Program-made: the position numbers and the translations under genes
Shown: positions 50,667 to 59,017 of the stretch, piece by piece
Numbering within the stretch: the stretch's first letter is position 1
Layout of the letters: each line of letters begins with the position of its first letter
The notes under the pieces: generated by a model
What the model saw: the letters and a program-made list of their open reading frames with translations, nothing else
Database searches by the model: none
Told to the model about the DNA's origin: nothing
Origin: Conexibacter sp. SYSU D00693
Lineage (GTDB): Bacteria > Actinomycetota > Thermoleophilia > Solirubrobacterales > Solirubrobacteraceae
Assembly (NCBI RefSeq): GCF_017084525.1
Contig: NZ_CP070950.1
Coordinates: 2,418,001-2,482,000, forward strand
Direction: 5' to 3'
DNA length: 64,000 bases

Positions 50667-51706
50667 GCTCCATGGTCGGGCCCCTCGCCGAGGTCGGCTA
50701 CTACGAGGCCTGGTGGATCCAGGTCGTCAAGTCGATCGCCGTGTTCTTCGTGCTGCTGAACCTGCAGCCGATCATCATCGTCGGCGAGCGCAAGATCCTC
50801 GGGCGCTTCCAGGGCCGCTACGGGCCCAACCGCGTCGGCCCGTACGGCCTGCTCCAGCCGATGGCGGAGATCGTGAAGTTCGCCACCAAGGAGAACTTCC
50901 GCCCCCGCACGTCGATCGGCTGGCTCTTCGCGCTGGCCCCGGTCGTGTCGATCATGACCGCGATCGGCGCGCTCGCGATCGTGCCGTTCGGCGACACGCA
51001 GGACATCTTCGGCACCGAGGTCGGGCTCTACGGCCTCGACGTCTCCATCGGGCCGCTCTACCTCTTCGCGATGGGCGCGATCGCCTTCTACGGGATCATG
51101 CTCGGCGGCTGGGCCTCGGGCTCGAAGTACTCGTTCCTGGGCTCGATGCGCGCCGCAGCGCAGCTCATCTCCTACGAGGTCTCGCAGGGCCTGGCGCTGG
51201 TCGGCGTCGTCATGCAGGCCGGGACGCTCTCGCTCGTCGGGATCGTCGAGGCCCAGCAGGACTACGGGCTCTGGTACATCGTCCCGCAGTTCGTCGGCTT
51301 CCTGATCTTCCTCACGGCGTCCTTCGCCGAGACCAACCGCGCGCCGTTCGACCTCGTCGAGGCCGACGCGGAGCTCGTCGGCGGCTACTTCACCGAGTAC
51401 GGCGGCGGCCGCATGGTCGCCTACCTGTTCGCCGAGTACATGAACATGTGCGTGGTCTCCCTGATCACGGTCACGCTGTTCCTCGGCGGCTGGCACCTGC
51501 CCTTCGGCATCGACGCACCCGGCTGGCTCGACCCGTTCGTCGTGCTCGGCAAGGCGTCGCTGTTCCTCATCTTCTTCTTCTGGATCCGGGCGACGCTGCC
51601 GCGCCTGCGCTACGACCAGCTCATGTCGTTCGGCTGGAAGGTCCTCCTGCCGCTGGCGACGCTCAACGCGCTGGTGACCGCGGTGCTGGTCGTCGAGCCC
51701 TGGTAG
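50663..51706 (+). CDS. nuoH: NADH-quinone oxidoreductase subunit H
   Basis: A 347-residue membrane subunit with eight to nine helices that links the peripheral arm to the proton pumps. Typical segments are GERKILGRFQGRYGPNRVGP, GLLQPMAEIVKF, SYEVSQGLALVGV and FAETNRAPFDLVEADAELVGG. GTG 50663 overlaps the nuoG stop; ATG 50672 is an alternative. It is the only large membrane subunit in this cluster. Confidence 0.96.
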   Translation: MSSMVGPLAEVGYYEAWWIQVVKSIAVFFVLLNLQPIIIVGERKILGRFQGRYGPNRVGPYGLLQPMAEIVKFATKENFRPRTSIGWLFALAPVVSIMTAIGALAIVPFGDTQDIFGTEVGLYGLDVSIGPLYLFAMGAIAFYGIMLGGWASGSKYSFLGSMRAAAQLISYEVSQGLALVGVVMQAGTLSLVGIVEAQQDYGLWYIVPQFVGFLIFLTASFAETNRAPFDLVEADAELVGGYFTEYGGGRMVAYLFAEYMNMCVVSLITVTLFLGGWHLPFGIDAPGWLDPFVVLGKASLFLIFFFWIRATLPRLRYDQLMSFGWKVLLPLATLNALVTAVLVVEPW

Positions 51707-51727
51707 ACCCAAGGACGGAACTTCCCC

Positions 51728-52261
51728 ATGACCTGGCCTCCCTCCCCCGACGAGCTGCACGTCGTCACCGCGCCCAAGCCGGGCGGGGCCGGCGGCTTCT
51801 ACCGCGCGTTCGGCGAGACGCTGCGCGGCCTGAAGACGACCTTCGGCCGCGTGGTCGAGGGCGTGCACACGATCCAGTACCCCGAGGAGAAGGTGCCGGT
51901 CTACCCCCGCTTCCGGGGCCGTCACCGCCTGCACCGCTTCGAGGACACCGGCCTGGAGAAGTGCGTCGGCTGCTCGCTGTGCGCCGCCGCCTGCCCGGCC
52001 GACTGCATCCGCGTCGTCGCCGCCGAGAACACCCCGGACGACCGCGTGTCGGCCGGCGAGCGCTACGCCGCGGTCTACGAGATCAACCTCTCGCGCTGCA
52101 TCTTCTGCGGCTACTGCGAGGTCGCGTGCCCGTTCGACGCGATCACGATGGGCCACGACTACGAGATGTCGGACTACAACCGCAGCGACCTCATCTTCAC
52201 CAAGGAGATGCTGCTCGCGGAGCCGTTCGAGCGCACGCCGCTGCGCTCCGAGGGCGAGTAG
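51728..52261 (+). CDS. nuoI: NADH-quinone oxidoreductase subunit I
   Basis: A 177-residue ferredoxin-like subunit with clusters N6a and N6b: two CxxCxxCxxxCP motifs, [15 protein letters not shown] and [15 protein letters not shown]. It passes electrons to N2 in NuoB. AAGGACGGAA lies upstream of the ATG. It is the last nuo gene here; a strong hairpin follows within 60 bp and nuoJ does not. Confidence 0.96.
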   Translation: MTWPPSPDELHVVTAPKPGGAGGFYRAFGETLRGLKTTFGRVVEGVHTIQYPEEKVPVYPRFRGRHRLHRFEDTGLEKCVGCSLCAAACPADCIRVVAAENTPDDRVSAGERYAAVYEINLSRCIFCGYCEVACPFDAITMGHDYEMSDYNRSDLIFTKEMLLAEPFERTPLRSEGE

Positions 52262-52308
52262 CCCGCTCTCGGCCCGGCGTCCTCGGCGCCGGCGCGACCC
52301 CGCGACGC

Positions 52309-52353
52309 TGAGTGGGGACCCGCGCTCGCCATGCGAGCGCAAGTCCCCACTCA
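52309..52353 (+). terminator. Strong terminator hairpin after nuoI
   Basis: An 11-bp outer stem TGAGTGGGGAC/GTCCCCACTCA and an 8-bp inner stem GCGCTCGC/GCGAGCGC are joined by a 2x2 internal loop with a 3-nt apical loop. It starts 48 bp after the nuoI stop and marks the end of the operon. There is no T run. Confidence 0.75.
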
Positions 52354-52426
52354 CGACCACGCGCCCTCCCGCTCGGCGCGAGCCGCTCGCCCTGTCGCAG
52401 ATCGACTGCTAGGTTCGCCGCGCCTG

Positions 52427-52732
52427 ATGCGCGGGCGGATGCTCAAGCTGGCCGGGGTCGTCCTGGTCGTGGCGCTGCTGGCCATGGCCGGCGCGCTGCT
52501 CGCCGCGCTGCCCGCGCTGGTCCTCTTCGCCGCGCTCGCGGCGCGGTGGTTCCCGGGCGAGCGGACCGTCCAGCGGTGGCGCGCCGCGCTGCGGCGCCAC
52601 CGCAAGCGCACGGCGGTCGCGGTCGTCCGCGTGCCCCGGCGCGCGATCCGCGCCCTGCGCGCGGCCGGCACGCCGCTCCTCGCGCTGCACCTCGCGAGCC
52701 GGCCGCCGCCGGCGGGCGCCTGCGCCCGCTGA
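52427..52732 (+). CDS. Small basic membrane-anchored protein, hypothetical
   Basis: A 101-residue protein with one or two membrane segments (LAGVVLVVALLAMAGALLAALPALVLFAALAARW in overlapping pieces) and a strongly Arg-rich remainder. ATG 52427 is the likely start; an upstream extension would run through the terminator hairpin. No family is recognised, and coding status is moderate. Confidence 0.45.
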   Translation: MRGRMLKLAGVVLVVALLAMAGALLAALPALVLFAALAARWFPGERTVQRWRAALRRHRKRTAVAVVRVPRRAIRALRAAGTPLLALHLASRPPPAGACAR

Positions 52733-52870
52733 GCGACCGCCGCACACCGCCACCCGGAACGACGGCGTCGACTCGGCCTGCACGAGACGGCGGGGCCACC
52801 CCCGCCGCGGCCACGCCGTGCACGCCCGTGCACGGCCGTTCGACCCACCTTCCGAGAGGACCAGAAGACC

Positions 52871-53842
52871 ATGCAGCTCGTCCGTCCCGGCACGCCCGCT
52901 CTGGGCGTCGCCGCCATCCTCGCCGCGCTCGCGGCGGCGCCCGCCCAGGGCCACACGCCCTCCACCTCCACCTCCACCACCACCAGCACCACACCGGCCA
53001 CCCCCAGGACCCAGGCGGTCGACCTCCGGTTCGCCGCCGTGGCGGGCGACGCCCCGGTGCGCTGCGCCACGGCGATCCCCGGCCTCGGCACGTCCGGGGC
53101 CGCCGCGCAGCTCACCGACCTGCGCTTCTACGTCTCCGACGTGCGCCTCGTGCGCGCCGACGGCCGCGCCGTCCCGGTCAAGCTCGCCAAGGACAACGCG
53201 TTCCGCACGTCGCGGGGCGGCCAGGGCGTCACGCTGATCGACCTCGAGGACGGCAAGGGCGCCTGCGCCGAGGAGGGCACCGCGGCGACGAACGCGTCCG
53301 TGCGCGGGACCGTCCCGCGCGGGCGCTACACCGGCGTGCGCTGGACCGTCGGCCTCCCGCCGGCGCTCAACCACTCAGACGTCGTCGGCGCGCCGGCGCC
53401 GCTGACGAGCGCCGCCATGGCCTGGTCGTGGCAGTTCGGGCGCAAGTTCCTGAAGGTCGAGCTGTCCGACGCGGGCTCCGGCCCGGCGCCGTGGGCGGCG
53501 CGGACGTCCTACGTCCACCTCGGCAGCAGCGGCTGCGTCGGTGACCCCGCGGCCGGCGAGCAGACCGTGTGCCGGGCGGCCAACCGCGCGTCCGTGCGGC
53601 TGAAGCGCTTCGACCCGCGCAAGCAGCGCGTCGCCTTCGACGTGCGCCGGCTCGTCGCCGGCGTCGACCTGGCCGCCAAGGACGGCGGCGGGGCTCCCGG
53701 CTGCATGTCGGGCCCGACCGACCCGGAGTGCGGCAGCGTGCTGGGCGCGCTGGGCGTGGAGTGGCGGCCCGACGGCAGCGGCAGCGGCGCGTCGCCGACG
53801 GCCGCGGCCACGCAGACCGTCTTCCGCCCGATCGGCCGATGA
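52871..53842 (+). CDS. mbnP: MbnP-like copper-binding four-Cys protein
   Basis: A 323-residue exported protein of the metallo-mystery pair four-Cys family. It has a signal peptide (LGVAAILAALAAAPAQG), a Thr/Ser-rich linker, and the core QLTDLRFYVSDVRLV, VRWTVGLP, and AMAWSWQFGRKFLKVEL with the tryptophan region that MbnH enzymes oxidise. Cysteines occur in VRCAT, GACAEE, SGCVGD, TVCRAAN and GCMSGPTDPEC. Its end overlaps the next gene (ATGA). In the known system the protein binds copper after Trp-to-kynurenine conversion; the same role here is inference. Confidence 0.83.
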   Translation: MQLVRPGTPALGVAAILAALAAAPAQGHTPSTSTSTTTSTTPATPRTQAVDLRFAAVAGDAPVRCATAIPGLGTSGAAAQLTDLRFYVSDVRLVRADGRAVPVKLAKDNAFRTSRGGQGVTLIDLEDGKGACAEEGTAATNASVRGTVPRGRYTGVRWTVGLPPALNHSDVVGAPAPLTSAAMAWSWQFGRKFLKVELSDAGSGPAPWAARTSYVHLGSSGCVGDPAAGEQTVCRAANRASVRLKRFDPRKQRVAFDVRRLVAGVDLAAKDGGGAPGCMSGPTDPECGSVLGALGVEWRPDGSGSGASPTAAATQTVFRPIGR

Positions 53843-55005
53843 CCCGCCGGCGGCGCGGGCGCGCCGCCGTGCCGGTGCTGGCGTCGGCGGCCCTCGCCCT
53901 CGTGGCGTGGGCCGTCGTCGCCGACGCCCGGCCCAGCGCGCCCTGGACCTGGAAGCTCCCGAAGGGCTTCCCGACGCCGAAGGTCCCGGCGACCAACCCG
54001 ATGTCCAAGGAGAAGGTGGAGCTCGGCCGGCGCCTGTTCCACGACACGCGGCTGTCGGGCAACGGCACGCAGTCGTGCGCGAGCTGCCACCGCCAGGAGC
54101 TCGCCTTCACCGACGGCCGGGGCCAGGCGGTCGGCTCGACCGGCGAGACGCACCCCCGCGGCGCGCAGTCGCTGGTCAACGTCGCCTACCAGCAGACGCT
54201 CACGTGGGCCAACCCCGCGCTGACGTCGCTCGAGCGCCAGATGGAGGTGCCGCTCTTCGGCAGGCACCCCGTCGAGATGGGGATCACGGACCGCAACCGC
54301 GGCGCCGTCCTCAAGCGCCTGCGCCGGGACCCCTGGTACCGCGCGCGGTTCCCCAAGGCGTTCCCCGGGTCCAAGCAGCCGCTGTCGTACACGACGGTCA
54401 TCCGCTCGATCGCCGCGTTCCAGCGCAGCATCGTCTCGGCGAACTCGCGGCTGGACCGTGCCCGGCGCGGCGAGCTGGTGATGACGGGGCCGGAGCGCCG
54501 CGGCCTCGCGCTGTTCAACGGCGAGCGGGCCGAGTGCCACCACTGCCACGGCTCGTTCATCTTCAACGACCAGGCCACGTACGCGGGCGCGCCGCCGGCC
54601 AGGCCGCTGTTCCACAACAACGGCCTCTACAACCTCGGCGGCACCGGCGCCTACCCCGAGCCGAACACCGGGATCTTCGAGTTCACCGGCCGTCGGACCG
54701 ACATGGGCCGCTTCAAGGCCCCGTCGCTGCGCAACGTCGGGCTGACCGCGCCCTACATGCACGACGGGTCCATCACGACCCTGCGTGAGGTCGTCGAGCA
54801 CTACCGGGCCGGTGGGCGCACCATCGTCGACGGGCCGCTGGCGGGCGACGGGCGGGCGAACCCGAACAAGAGCCCGAACGTCCCCGGGCTCGCGCTGAGC
54901 GACCAGGACGTGACCGACCTCGTCGCCTTCCTCGAGTCGCTCACCGACCGGTCCGTCACGACGAACCCCCGGTTCTCCGACCCGTTCAGGACCCGGGGCC
55001 GGTGA
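53839..55005 (+). CDS. mbnH: MbnH-like di-haem cytochrome c peroxidase family protein
   Basis: A 388-residue exported di-haem enzyme of the MauG/CCP superfamily. A signal anchor (VLASAALALVAWAVVADA) precedes two haem motifs, SCASCH and CHHCHG; further family segments are RRLFHDTRLSGNGTQ, MGRFKAPSLRNVGLTAPYMHDGS and LVAFLESLTD. Linked by ATGA overlap to the MbnP-like gene, it matches the metallo-mystery pair partner that oxidises a Trp in MbnP. A plain cytochrome c peroxidase is the alternative. Its last 20 bp overlap the cobK end on the other strand. Confidence 0.85.
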   Translation: MTRRRRGRAAVPVLASAALALVAWAVVADARPSAPWTWKLPKGFPTPKVPATNPMSKEKVELGRRLFHDTRLSGNGTQSCASCHRQELAFTDGRGQAVGSTGETHPRGAQSLVNVAYQQTLTWANPALTSLERQMEVPLFGRHPVEMGITDRNRGAVLKRLRRDPWYRARFPKAFPGSKQPLSYTTVIRSIAAFQRSIVSANSRLDRARRGELVMTGPERRGLALFNGERAECHHCHGSFIFNDQATYAGAPPARPLFHNNGLYNLGGTGAYPEPNTGIFEFTGRRTDMGRFKAPSLRNVGLTAPYMHDGSITTLREVVEHYRAGGRTIVDGPLAGDGRANPNKSPNVPGLALSDQDVTDLVAFLESLTDRSVTTNPRFSDPFRTRGR

Positions 55006-55720
55006 CCCAGGCGACGGCCTCGTCGAGCGTCGCCACCGTCCGCAGGCCGGCGGGCAGCGCCGGCCGGCGGACGACGAGCACGGCGACGCCGAGCTCGCGC
55101 GCCGCGTCGAGCTTCGCGCGGGCGCCGGCGCCGCCGGCGTCGCGCGTGACGACGAGGTCGATCGCGTGGCGCTCGAGCAGCGCGCGCTCGGCGGCGAGGT
55201 CGTAGGGGCCGCGGTCCAGGACGACGTCGTGCTGCGGTGGCAGCGGCGGGTCGGGGCGCTCGATCGCGCGGACGAGGAACCAGGCGTGGTCGACGCCGGC
55301 GAAGGCGACGACGTGCTGGCGGCCGAGGGCGAGCAGCACGCGTGCGCCCTCCGGGATGGCCCGTGCGGCCCCCTCCAGGTCGTCCACCCACCTCCAGCGG
55401 TCGCCGGGCGCCGGGTTCCAGCCGGGGCGCTCGAGGCGCAGGAGCGGCGTGCCGGTCGCCCCGCAGGCGGCCGCCGCCCGCGCGGTGATCTGCGACGCGA
55501 ACGGGTGCGTCGCGTCGACGACCGCCCGGACGTCCCCGTCGCGCAGGAACGCCGCGAGGCCGTCCGCGCCGCCGAAACCGCCGACCCGGACGGCGCCGGC
55601 TGGGAGGCGCGGCGCGCTCGTGCGGCCGGCGAGCGCGCTGACGACGGCGACACCCTCGCGGTGCAGCGCCTCGGCGAGCTCGCGCGCCTCGGCGGTGCCG
55701 CCGAGGACGAGGACGGTCAT
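54986..55720 (-). CDS. cobK: Precorrin-6A reductase
   Basis: A 244-residue NADPH-dependent reductase of the aerobic corrin pathway, converting precorrin-6A to dihydro-precorrin-6. The N-terminal dinucleotide motif VLVLGGTAEARELAEAL and VVDATHPFASQITA, plus LDRGPYDLAAERALL and VTRDAGGAGARAKLDAA, are characteristic of CobK/CbiJ. Its ATG overlaps the cobF stop by four bases. The length is typical. Confidence 0.93.
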   Translation of the reverse strand: MTVLVLGGTAEARELAEALHREGVAVVSALAGRTSAPRLPAGAVRVGGFGGADGLAAFLRDGDVRAVVDATHPFASQITARAAAACGATGTPLLRLERPGWNPAPGDRWRWVDDLEGAARAIPEGARVLLALGRQHVVAFAGVDHAWFLVRAIERPDPPLPPQHDVVLDRGPYDLAAERALLERHAIDLVVTRDAGGAGARAKLDAARELGVAVLVVRRPALPAGLRTVATLDEAVAWVTGPGS

Positions 55721-56484
55721 CGCCCGGAGCCGCGGCGCCGGCGCAGGAGGTACGTGTCGAACATCCAGCCCTTGCGCTGCGCCGCCTCCGCGCGCACGCG
55801 CGCGGCCTCCTCGCCGGCCTGGGGCAGCGGGCCGCGGACGAGCAGCTCGTCGGGCCGGCCGAGGTAGGCGCCCCACAGCAGCTCGACGCCCTCCTCCTGC
55901 ACCTCGCGGAAGCGCAGGTCGGGGTCGAGCAGCACGACGACGTCGTCGGCGCCGTCGGGCAGGCCGTCGGCGAGGCGCCGGCCGGTCGTGACGAGCACCG
56001 AGCCGCCGACGCGGTTGAGGCCGGTGCGGTGGGCGGCGACGAGCGCGCTCGCGGCGCTGATGCCGGGGACGACGTGGACGTCGAGCTCGAGGTCCTCGAC
56101 ACCCTCGAGGACCCCGAGCGTCGAGTCGTAGAGCGCCGGGTCGCCCCAGGCGAGGATGGCGACGCGCGCGTCGTCCCCCGCGGCACGCAGGGCGTCGGCG
56201 AGCTTCGCCGAGCGCGCCGCCCGCCACGCGGCGACCGCCGCCCGCTGCTGCGCCGGGTCCGCCGCCCGCCCCCGCGGCGCGTCCTCGAGCTCGACGAGCC
56301 TGGCCCGCCAGTCGCCGCCGACGTGGCGGTCCAGGACCTCCGCGCGGGTGTCGACGAGCTCGGCGGTCTCGTCGCGCTTGACCCACACGACGTAGGCGTC
56401 GGCCGCGCGCAGGGCCTGCACCGCCTCGACGGTCACCTGGTCGGGGTTGCCCGGGCCGATCCCGACGACGTCCACGCGGCGCAC
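55717..56484 (-). CDS. cobF: Precorrin-6A synthase (deacetylating)
   Basis: A 255-residue SAM-dependent methyltransferase of the tetrapyrrole type (VVGIGPGNPDQVTVEAVQAL, then WGDPALYDSTLGVL, VVPGISAASALVAAHR, and LLDPDLRF). CobF methylates C1 of precorrin-5 and removes the acetyl group, and is specific to the oxygen-dependent pathway. GTG 56484 is preferred; a GTG at 56475 is also possible. It forms a minus-strand pair with cobK. Confidence 0.9.
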   Translation of the reverse strand: MRRVDVVGIGPGNPDQVTVEAVQALRAADAYVVWVKRDETAELVDTRAEVLDRHVGGDWRARLVELEDAPRGRAADPAQQRAAVAAWRAARSAKLADALRAAGDDARVAILAWGDPALYDSTLGVLEGVEDLELDVHVVPGISAASALVAAHRTGLNRVGGSVLVTTGRRLADGLPDGADDVVVLLDPDLRFREVQEEGVELLWGAYLGRPDELLVRGPLPQAGEEAARVRAEAAQRKGWMFDTYLLRRRRGSGR

Positions 56485-56521
56485 GACGGGCGAGGCTACC
56501 GACGCCGGGTAGCGCCCCCGG

Positions 56522-57304
56522 GTGAGCGGCCGCGACCCCGACGACATCTACGACGAGAGCACCGACGAAGGCGAGCGCCGGCTGAGCCGGGGGACGACGG
56601 CCCTCGCCGCCACCGGCGTGGTGGGCGGCGTGGACGTCATGCTCGGCATCCTCGCCCTGACCGTCGTCAGCGGCGCCCTCCACGTGGCGGTCCCCGCGGA
56701 GATCGCCCACGTCGGCGGCTCGCTGGTCTTCGGGATCGGCCTGGTGCTCATCGTGGTCGGTCGCTCCGAGCTGTTCACCGAGAACTTCCTCGTGCCGGTG
56801 GCCGCGGTGCTGCGCCGCCGCCGCGGGCCGGCCAGCCTCGCGCGACTGTGGGCGGTGACGTTCGTGGCGAACGTCGCGGGGCTCCTGCTGCTGGCGGCGA
56901 TCTTCACGCGCGCGGGCCTCGTCCCGCCCGAGTCGCTCGACGCGGCCGGCACGATCGCCGACACCTTCGCCGACCGCGACATGGTCGCGGCGAGCCTCAG
57001 CGCCGTCGTCGCCGGCACCGTGATGACGCTCTTCACGTGGCTCACCCACGCGGTGCAGACCGACATCGCCCGCATCCTCATCGCGATGCTCATCGGCTTC
57101 CTCCTGGCCGCGCCGAGCCTCAACCACGCCGTCGTCTCGGTCGGGGAGATGGCGTTCGGCATCTTCGCCGGCACGGCCGACAGCGCCGACATGGGCGACC
57201 TGGCGCAGAACCTCCCGCTCGCGGTCCTCGGCAACCTGGCCGGCGGCCTGCTCCTCGTCACCCTCACGCGGGTGCTCCAGGTCCGCGGCGAACCGGCGGG
57301 CTGA
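56522..57304 (+). CDS. Formate/nitrite transporter family protein
   Basis: A 260-residue six-helix channel protein of the FNT family. Typical segments are GGVDVMLGILAL, GSLVFGIGLVLIVVGRSELFTENFLVP, ARLWAVTFVANVAG and LAQNLPLAVLGNLAGGLLLV. The family conducts formate, nitrite or other small anions. The GTG at 56522 faces away from cobF. No functional link with cobalamin is evident from sequence. Confidence 0.88.
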   Translation: MSGRDPDDIYDESTDEGERRLSRGTTALAATGVVGGVDVMLGILALTVVSGALHVAVPAEIAHVGGSLVFGIGLVLIVVGRSELFTENFLVPVAAVLRRRRGPASLARLWAVTFVANVAGLLLLAAIFTRAGLVPPESLDAAGTIADTFADRDMVAASLSAVVAGTVMTLFTWLTHAVQTDIARILIAMLIGFLLAAPSLNHAVVSVGEMAFGIFAGTADSADMGDLAQNLPLAVLGNLAGGLLLVTLTRVLQVRGEPAG

Positions 57305-57334
57305 CGCCGCCGTGGCGCGGCGCCACGGCGGCGT
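57304..57334 (+). terminator. Terminator hairpin after the FNT gene
   Basis: ACGCCGCCGTGGCG and its complement form a perfect 14-bp stem with a 3-nt loop, starting at the transporter's stop codon. It separates that gene from the riboswitch. Confidence 0.7.
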
Positions 57335-57337
57335 GTA

Positions 57338-57470
57338 GGGTCCCGACCCTTCCGCACGACGACGCGAGGAAGCCGGTGCAAGTCCGGCACGGTCGCGCCA
57401 CGGTGACCCGCCAAGGGAAGTCCGAGACTCGTCCGTCGTGTGCCCATCGTCCGGGGACGCTCGATCCCCG
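57338..57470 (+). promoter_or_regulatory. Cobalamin riboswitch
   Basis: The core is easy to read: GAGGAAGCCGGTGCAAGTCC then GGCACGGTCGCGCCACGGTGA, then AAGTCCGAGACTCGTC, the consensus B12-box pattern. Closing arms GCACGACG (57354-57361) and CGTCGTGTGC pair around it. A small hairpin CGGGGA/TCCCCG (57452-57470) lies right before the AGGAGG of cbtB, so translation control by masking the ribosome site is plausible. It probably governs cbtB-cbtA and the genes beyond. Confidence 0.9.
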
Positions 57471-57486
57471 TAGGAGGCTCACCACC

Positions 57487-57678
57487 GTGGACCACACCAC
57501 CACCGCCCCGACCCCGATCCCGCTCAAGGACCTCCGTCCGGCGCTGATCGTGGCGTTCGCCGCGCTGCTCGGCATCTTCCTCATGGCGTTCGACCAGGGC
57601 GCGGTCTCGCAGACCGGCCTCTGGCTCCACGAGGTCATGCACGACGGCCGGCACCTGCTCGGCGTCCCCTGCCACTAG
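57487..57678 (+). CDS. cbtB: CbtB-like cobalt transporter subunit
   Basis: A 63-residue single-helix protein (LRPALIVAFAALLGIFLMAFDQG) with a His-containing C-terminus, LHEVMHDGRHLLGVPCH, the CbtB signature that is thought to bind cobalt. GTG 57487 has TAGGAGG about nine bases upstream. The riboswitch precedes it and cbtA follows 13 bp later. Confidence 0.9.
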   Translation: MDHTTTAPTPIPLKDLRPALIVAFAALLGIFLMAFDQGAVSQTGLWLHEVMHDGRHLLGVPCH

Positions 57679-57691
57679 GCAGCTCGGTGAC

Positions 57692-58438
57692 ATGGTCTTC
57701 CCGCTGATCAAGCGGGGGCTCGTCGCAGGCGCCATCGGCGGCCTGCTCGCCGGCGTGTTCGCGTTCTTCGTGGGCGAGCCGCTGGTCCAGGACGCGATCG
57801 ACATCGAGGAGGCCGGCTCGGCCTCCGCGGCGCTGACGCCCGTGCTCGCGCACATCTCGGACTGGTCGGTCAGCCGGGGCGAGCAGCGCGGCGGCCTCTT
57901 CCTGGCGACGATCCTCTACGGCACGTGCTTCGGCGCGCTCTTCGCGCTGGTCTTCGCCGTCGTCCGCGGCCGCATGGCCGCCCGCGACGACTGGCAGCTG
58001 TCCACGCGGCTGGCCGGGCTGCTCTTCGTGGCCCTCGTCCTGCTGCCGTTCCTCAAGTACCCGGCCAACCCGCCGGCGGTGGGCGACCCCGAGACGATCA
58101 ACGAGCGCACGTGGCAGTACCTCGCGATGCTCGCGGGCGGCATCTTCGCCCTGCTGGCCGCCTACCGGGTGCGCAACGCCGTGGCCGACGACGCGCCGTG
58201 GAAGCGGCCGGTCGCGGCCGGCGCGACGTTCCTCGCGCTGGCGGCGGTGCTCTACCTCGGCATGCCGAAGCTCGACGAGGTCCCGGCCGACTTCCCGCCG
58301 ACGCTGCTGTGGGAGTTCCGCCTCAGCGCGCTCGGGACGCAGGCGATCCTGTGGGCGGGCCTGGGGACGGCGTACGGGATCCTCTCGCTGCGGGCGGCGC
58401 GCGCGGGTGCGCGGGCGCCGATGGCCGAGCCGGCCTGA
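57692..58438 (+). CDS. cbtA: CbtA-like cobalt transporter subunit
   Basis: A 248-residue membrane protein with about five helices ([20 protein letters not shown] at the start). It contains conserved CbtA features: [47 protein letters not shown], and [28 protein letters not shown] in pieces. CbtA/CbtB are predicted B12-regulated cobalt importers. It lies downstream of cbtB and the riboswitch. Confidence 0.9.
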   Translation: MVFPLIKRGLVAGAIGGLLAGVFAFFVGEPLVQDAIDIEEAGSASAALTPVLAHISDWSVSRGEQRGGLFLATILYGTCFGALFALVFAVVRGRMAARDDWQLSTRLAGLLFVALVLLPFLKYPANPPAVGDPETINERTWQYLAMLAGGIFALLAAYRVRNAVADDAPWKRPVAAGATFLALAAVLYLGMPKLDEVPADFPPTLLWEFRLSALGTQAILWAGLGTAYGILSLRAARAGARAPMAEPA

Positions 58439-58444
58439 GCGGCG

Positions 58445-59017
58445 GTGCGGCGCCTCGTGCTCGTGCGGCACGCCACCACGTCAGCCGTGCGCGCCGCGGC
58501 GTTCGGCGGCGACGAGCCGCTGGACGAGCGCGGGCGCGTGGCCGCGCGGGCGCTGGCGGGGGCGCTGCCGCGCACGGACGTCGCCTACGCCAGCCCCGCC
58601 GGCCGCGCGCGGGAGACCGCGGCGGCGGCCGGCCTGGACCCGGTGACGGTGGAGCCGGCGATCGCGGAGTGCGACTTCGGCGCCTGGGCCGGCCGCCCGC
58701 TCGCCGAGGTCCACGCCGAGGACCCGGACGCGACGGCGGCGTGGATGGCCGACCCGGACGCGGCGCCGCACGGCGGCGAGTCGCTCACGCAGCTGCTCGC
58801 GCGCGTGCGCGCGTGGCTCGACGAGCAGGCCGCGCAGGACGGCCGCGCGATCGCGGTCACCCACGGCGGCGTGGTCAAGGCGGCCGTCGTCTGCGCGCTC
58901 GACGCGCCGGCCAGCGCGTTCTGGCGGGTCGACGTCTCCCCCCTGTCGTTCACCGAGCTCCACGCCCACGCCGGGCGCTGGACCGTGACGCGCGTCAACG
59001 CGACGGTGGCGGCGTGA
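58445..59017 (+). CDS. Histidine phosphatase, probable CobC-type alpha-ribazole phosphatase
   Basis: A 190-residue phosphoglycerate mutase-like phosphatase. The phosphohistidine motif is [10 protein letters not shown], the second Arg/Glu positions are [11 protein letters not shown] and ECDFGAW, and the second His is AVTHGGV. Position inside a cobalamin operon argues for alpha-ribazole-5-phosphate dephosphorylation. The GTG start follows cbtA by 6 bp and the end overlaps cobQ by 4 bp (GTGA). Confidence 0.82.
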   Translation: MRRLVLVRHATTSAVRAAAFGGDEPLDERGRVAARALAGALPRTDVAYASPAGRARETAAAAGLDPVTVEPAIAECDFGAWAGRPLAEVHAEDPDATAAWMADPDAAPHGGESLTQLLARVRAWLDEQAAQDGRAIAVTHGGVVKAAVVCALDAPASAFWRVDVSPLSFTELHAHAGRWTVTRVNATVAA

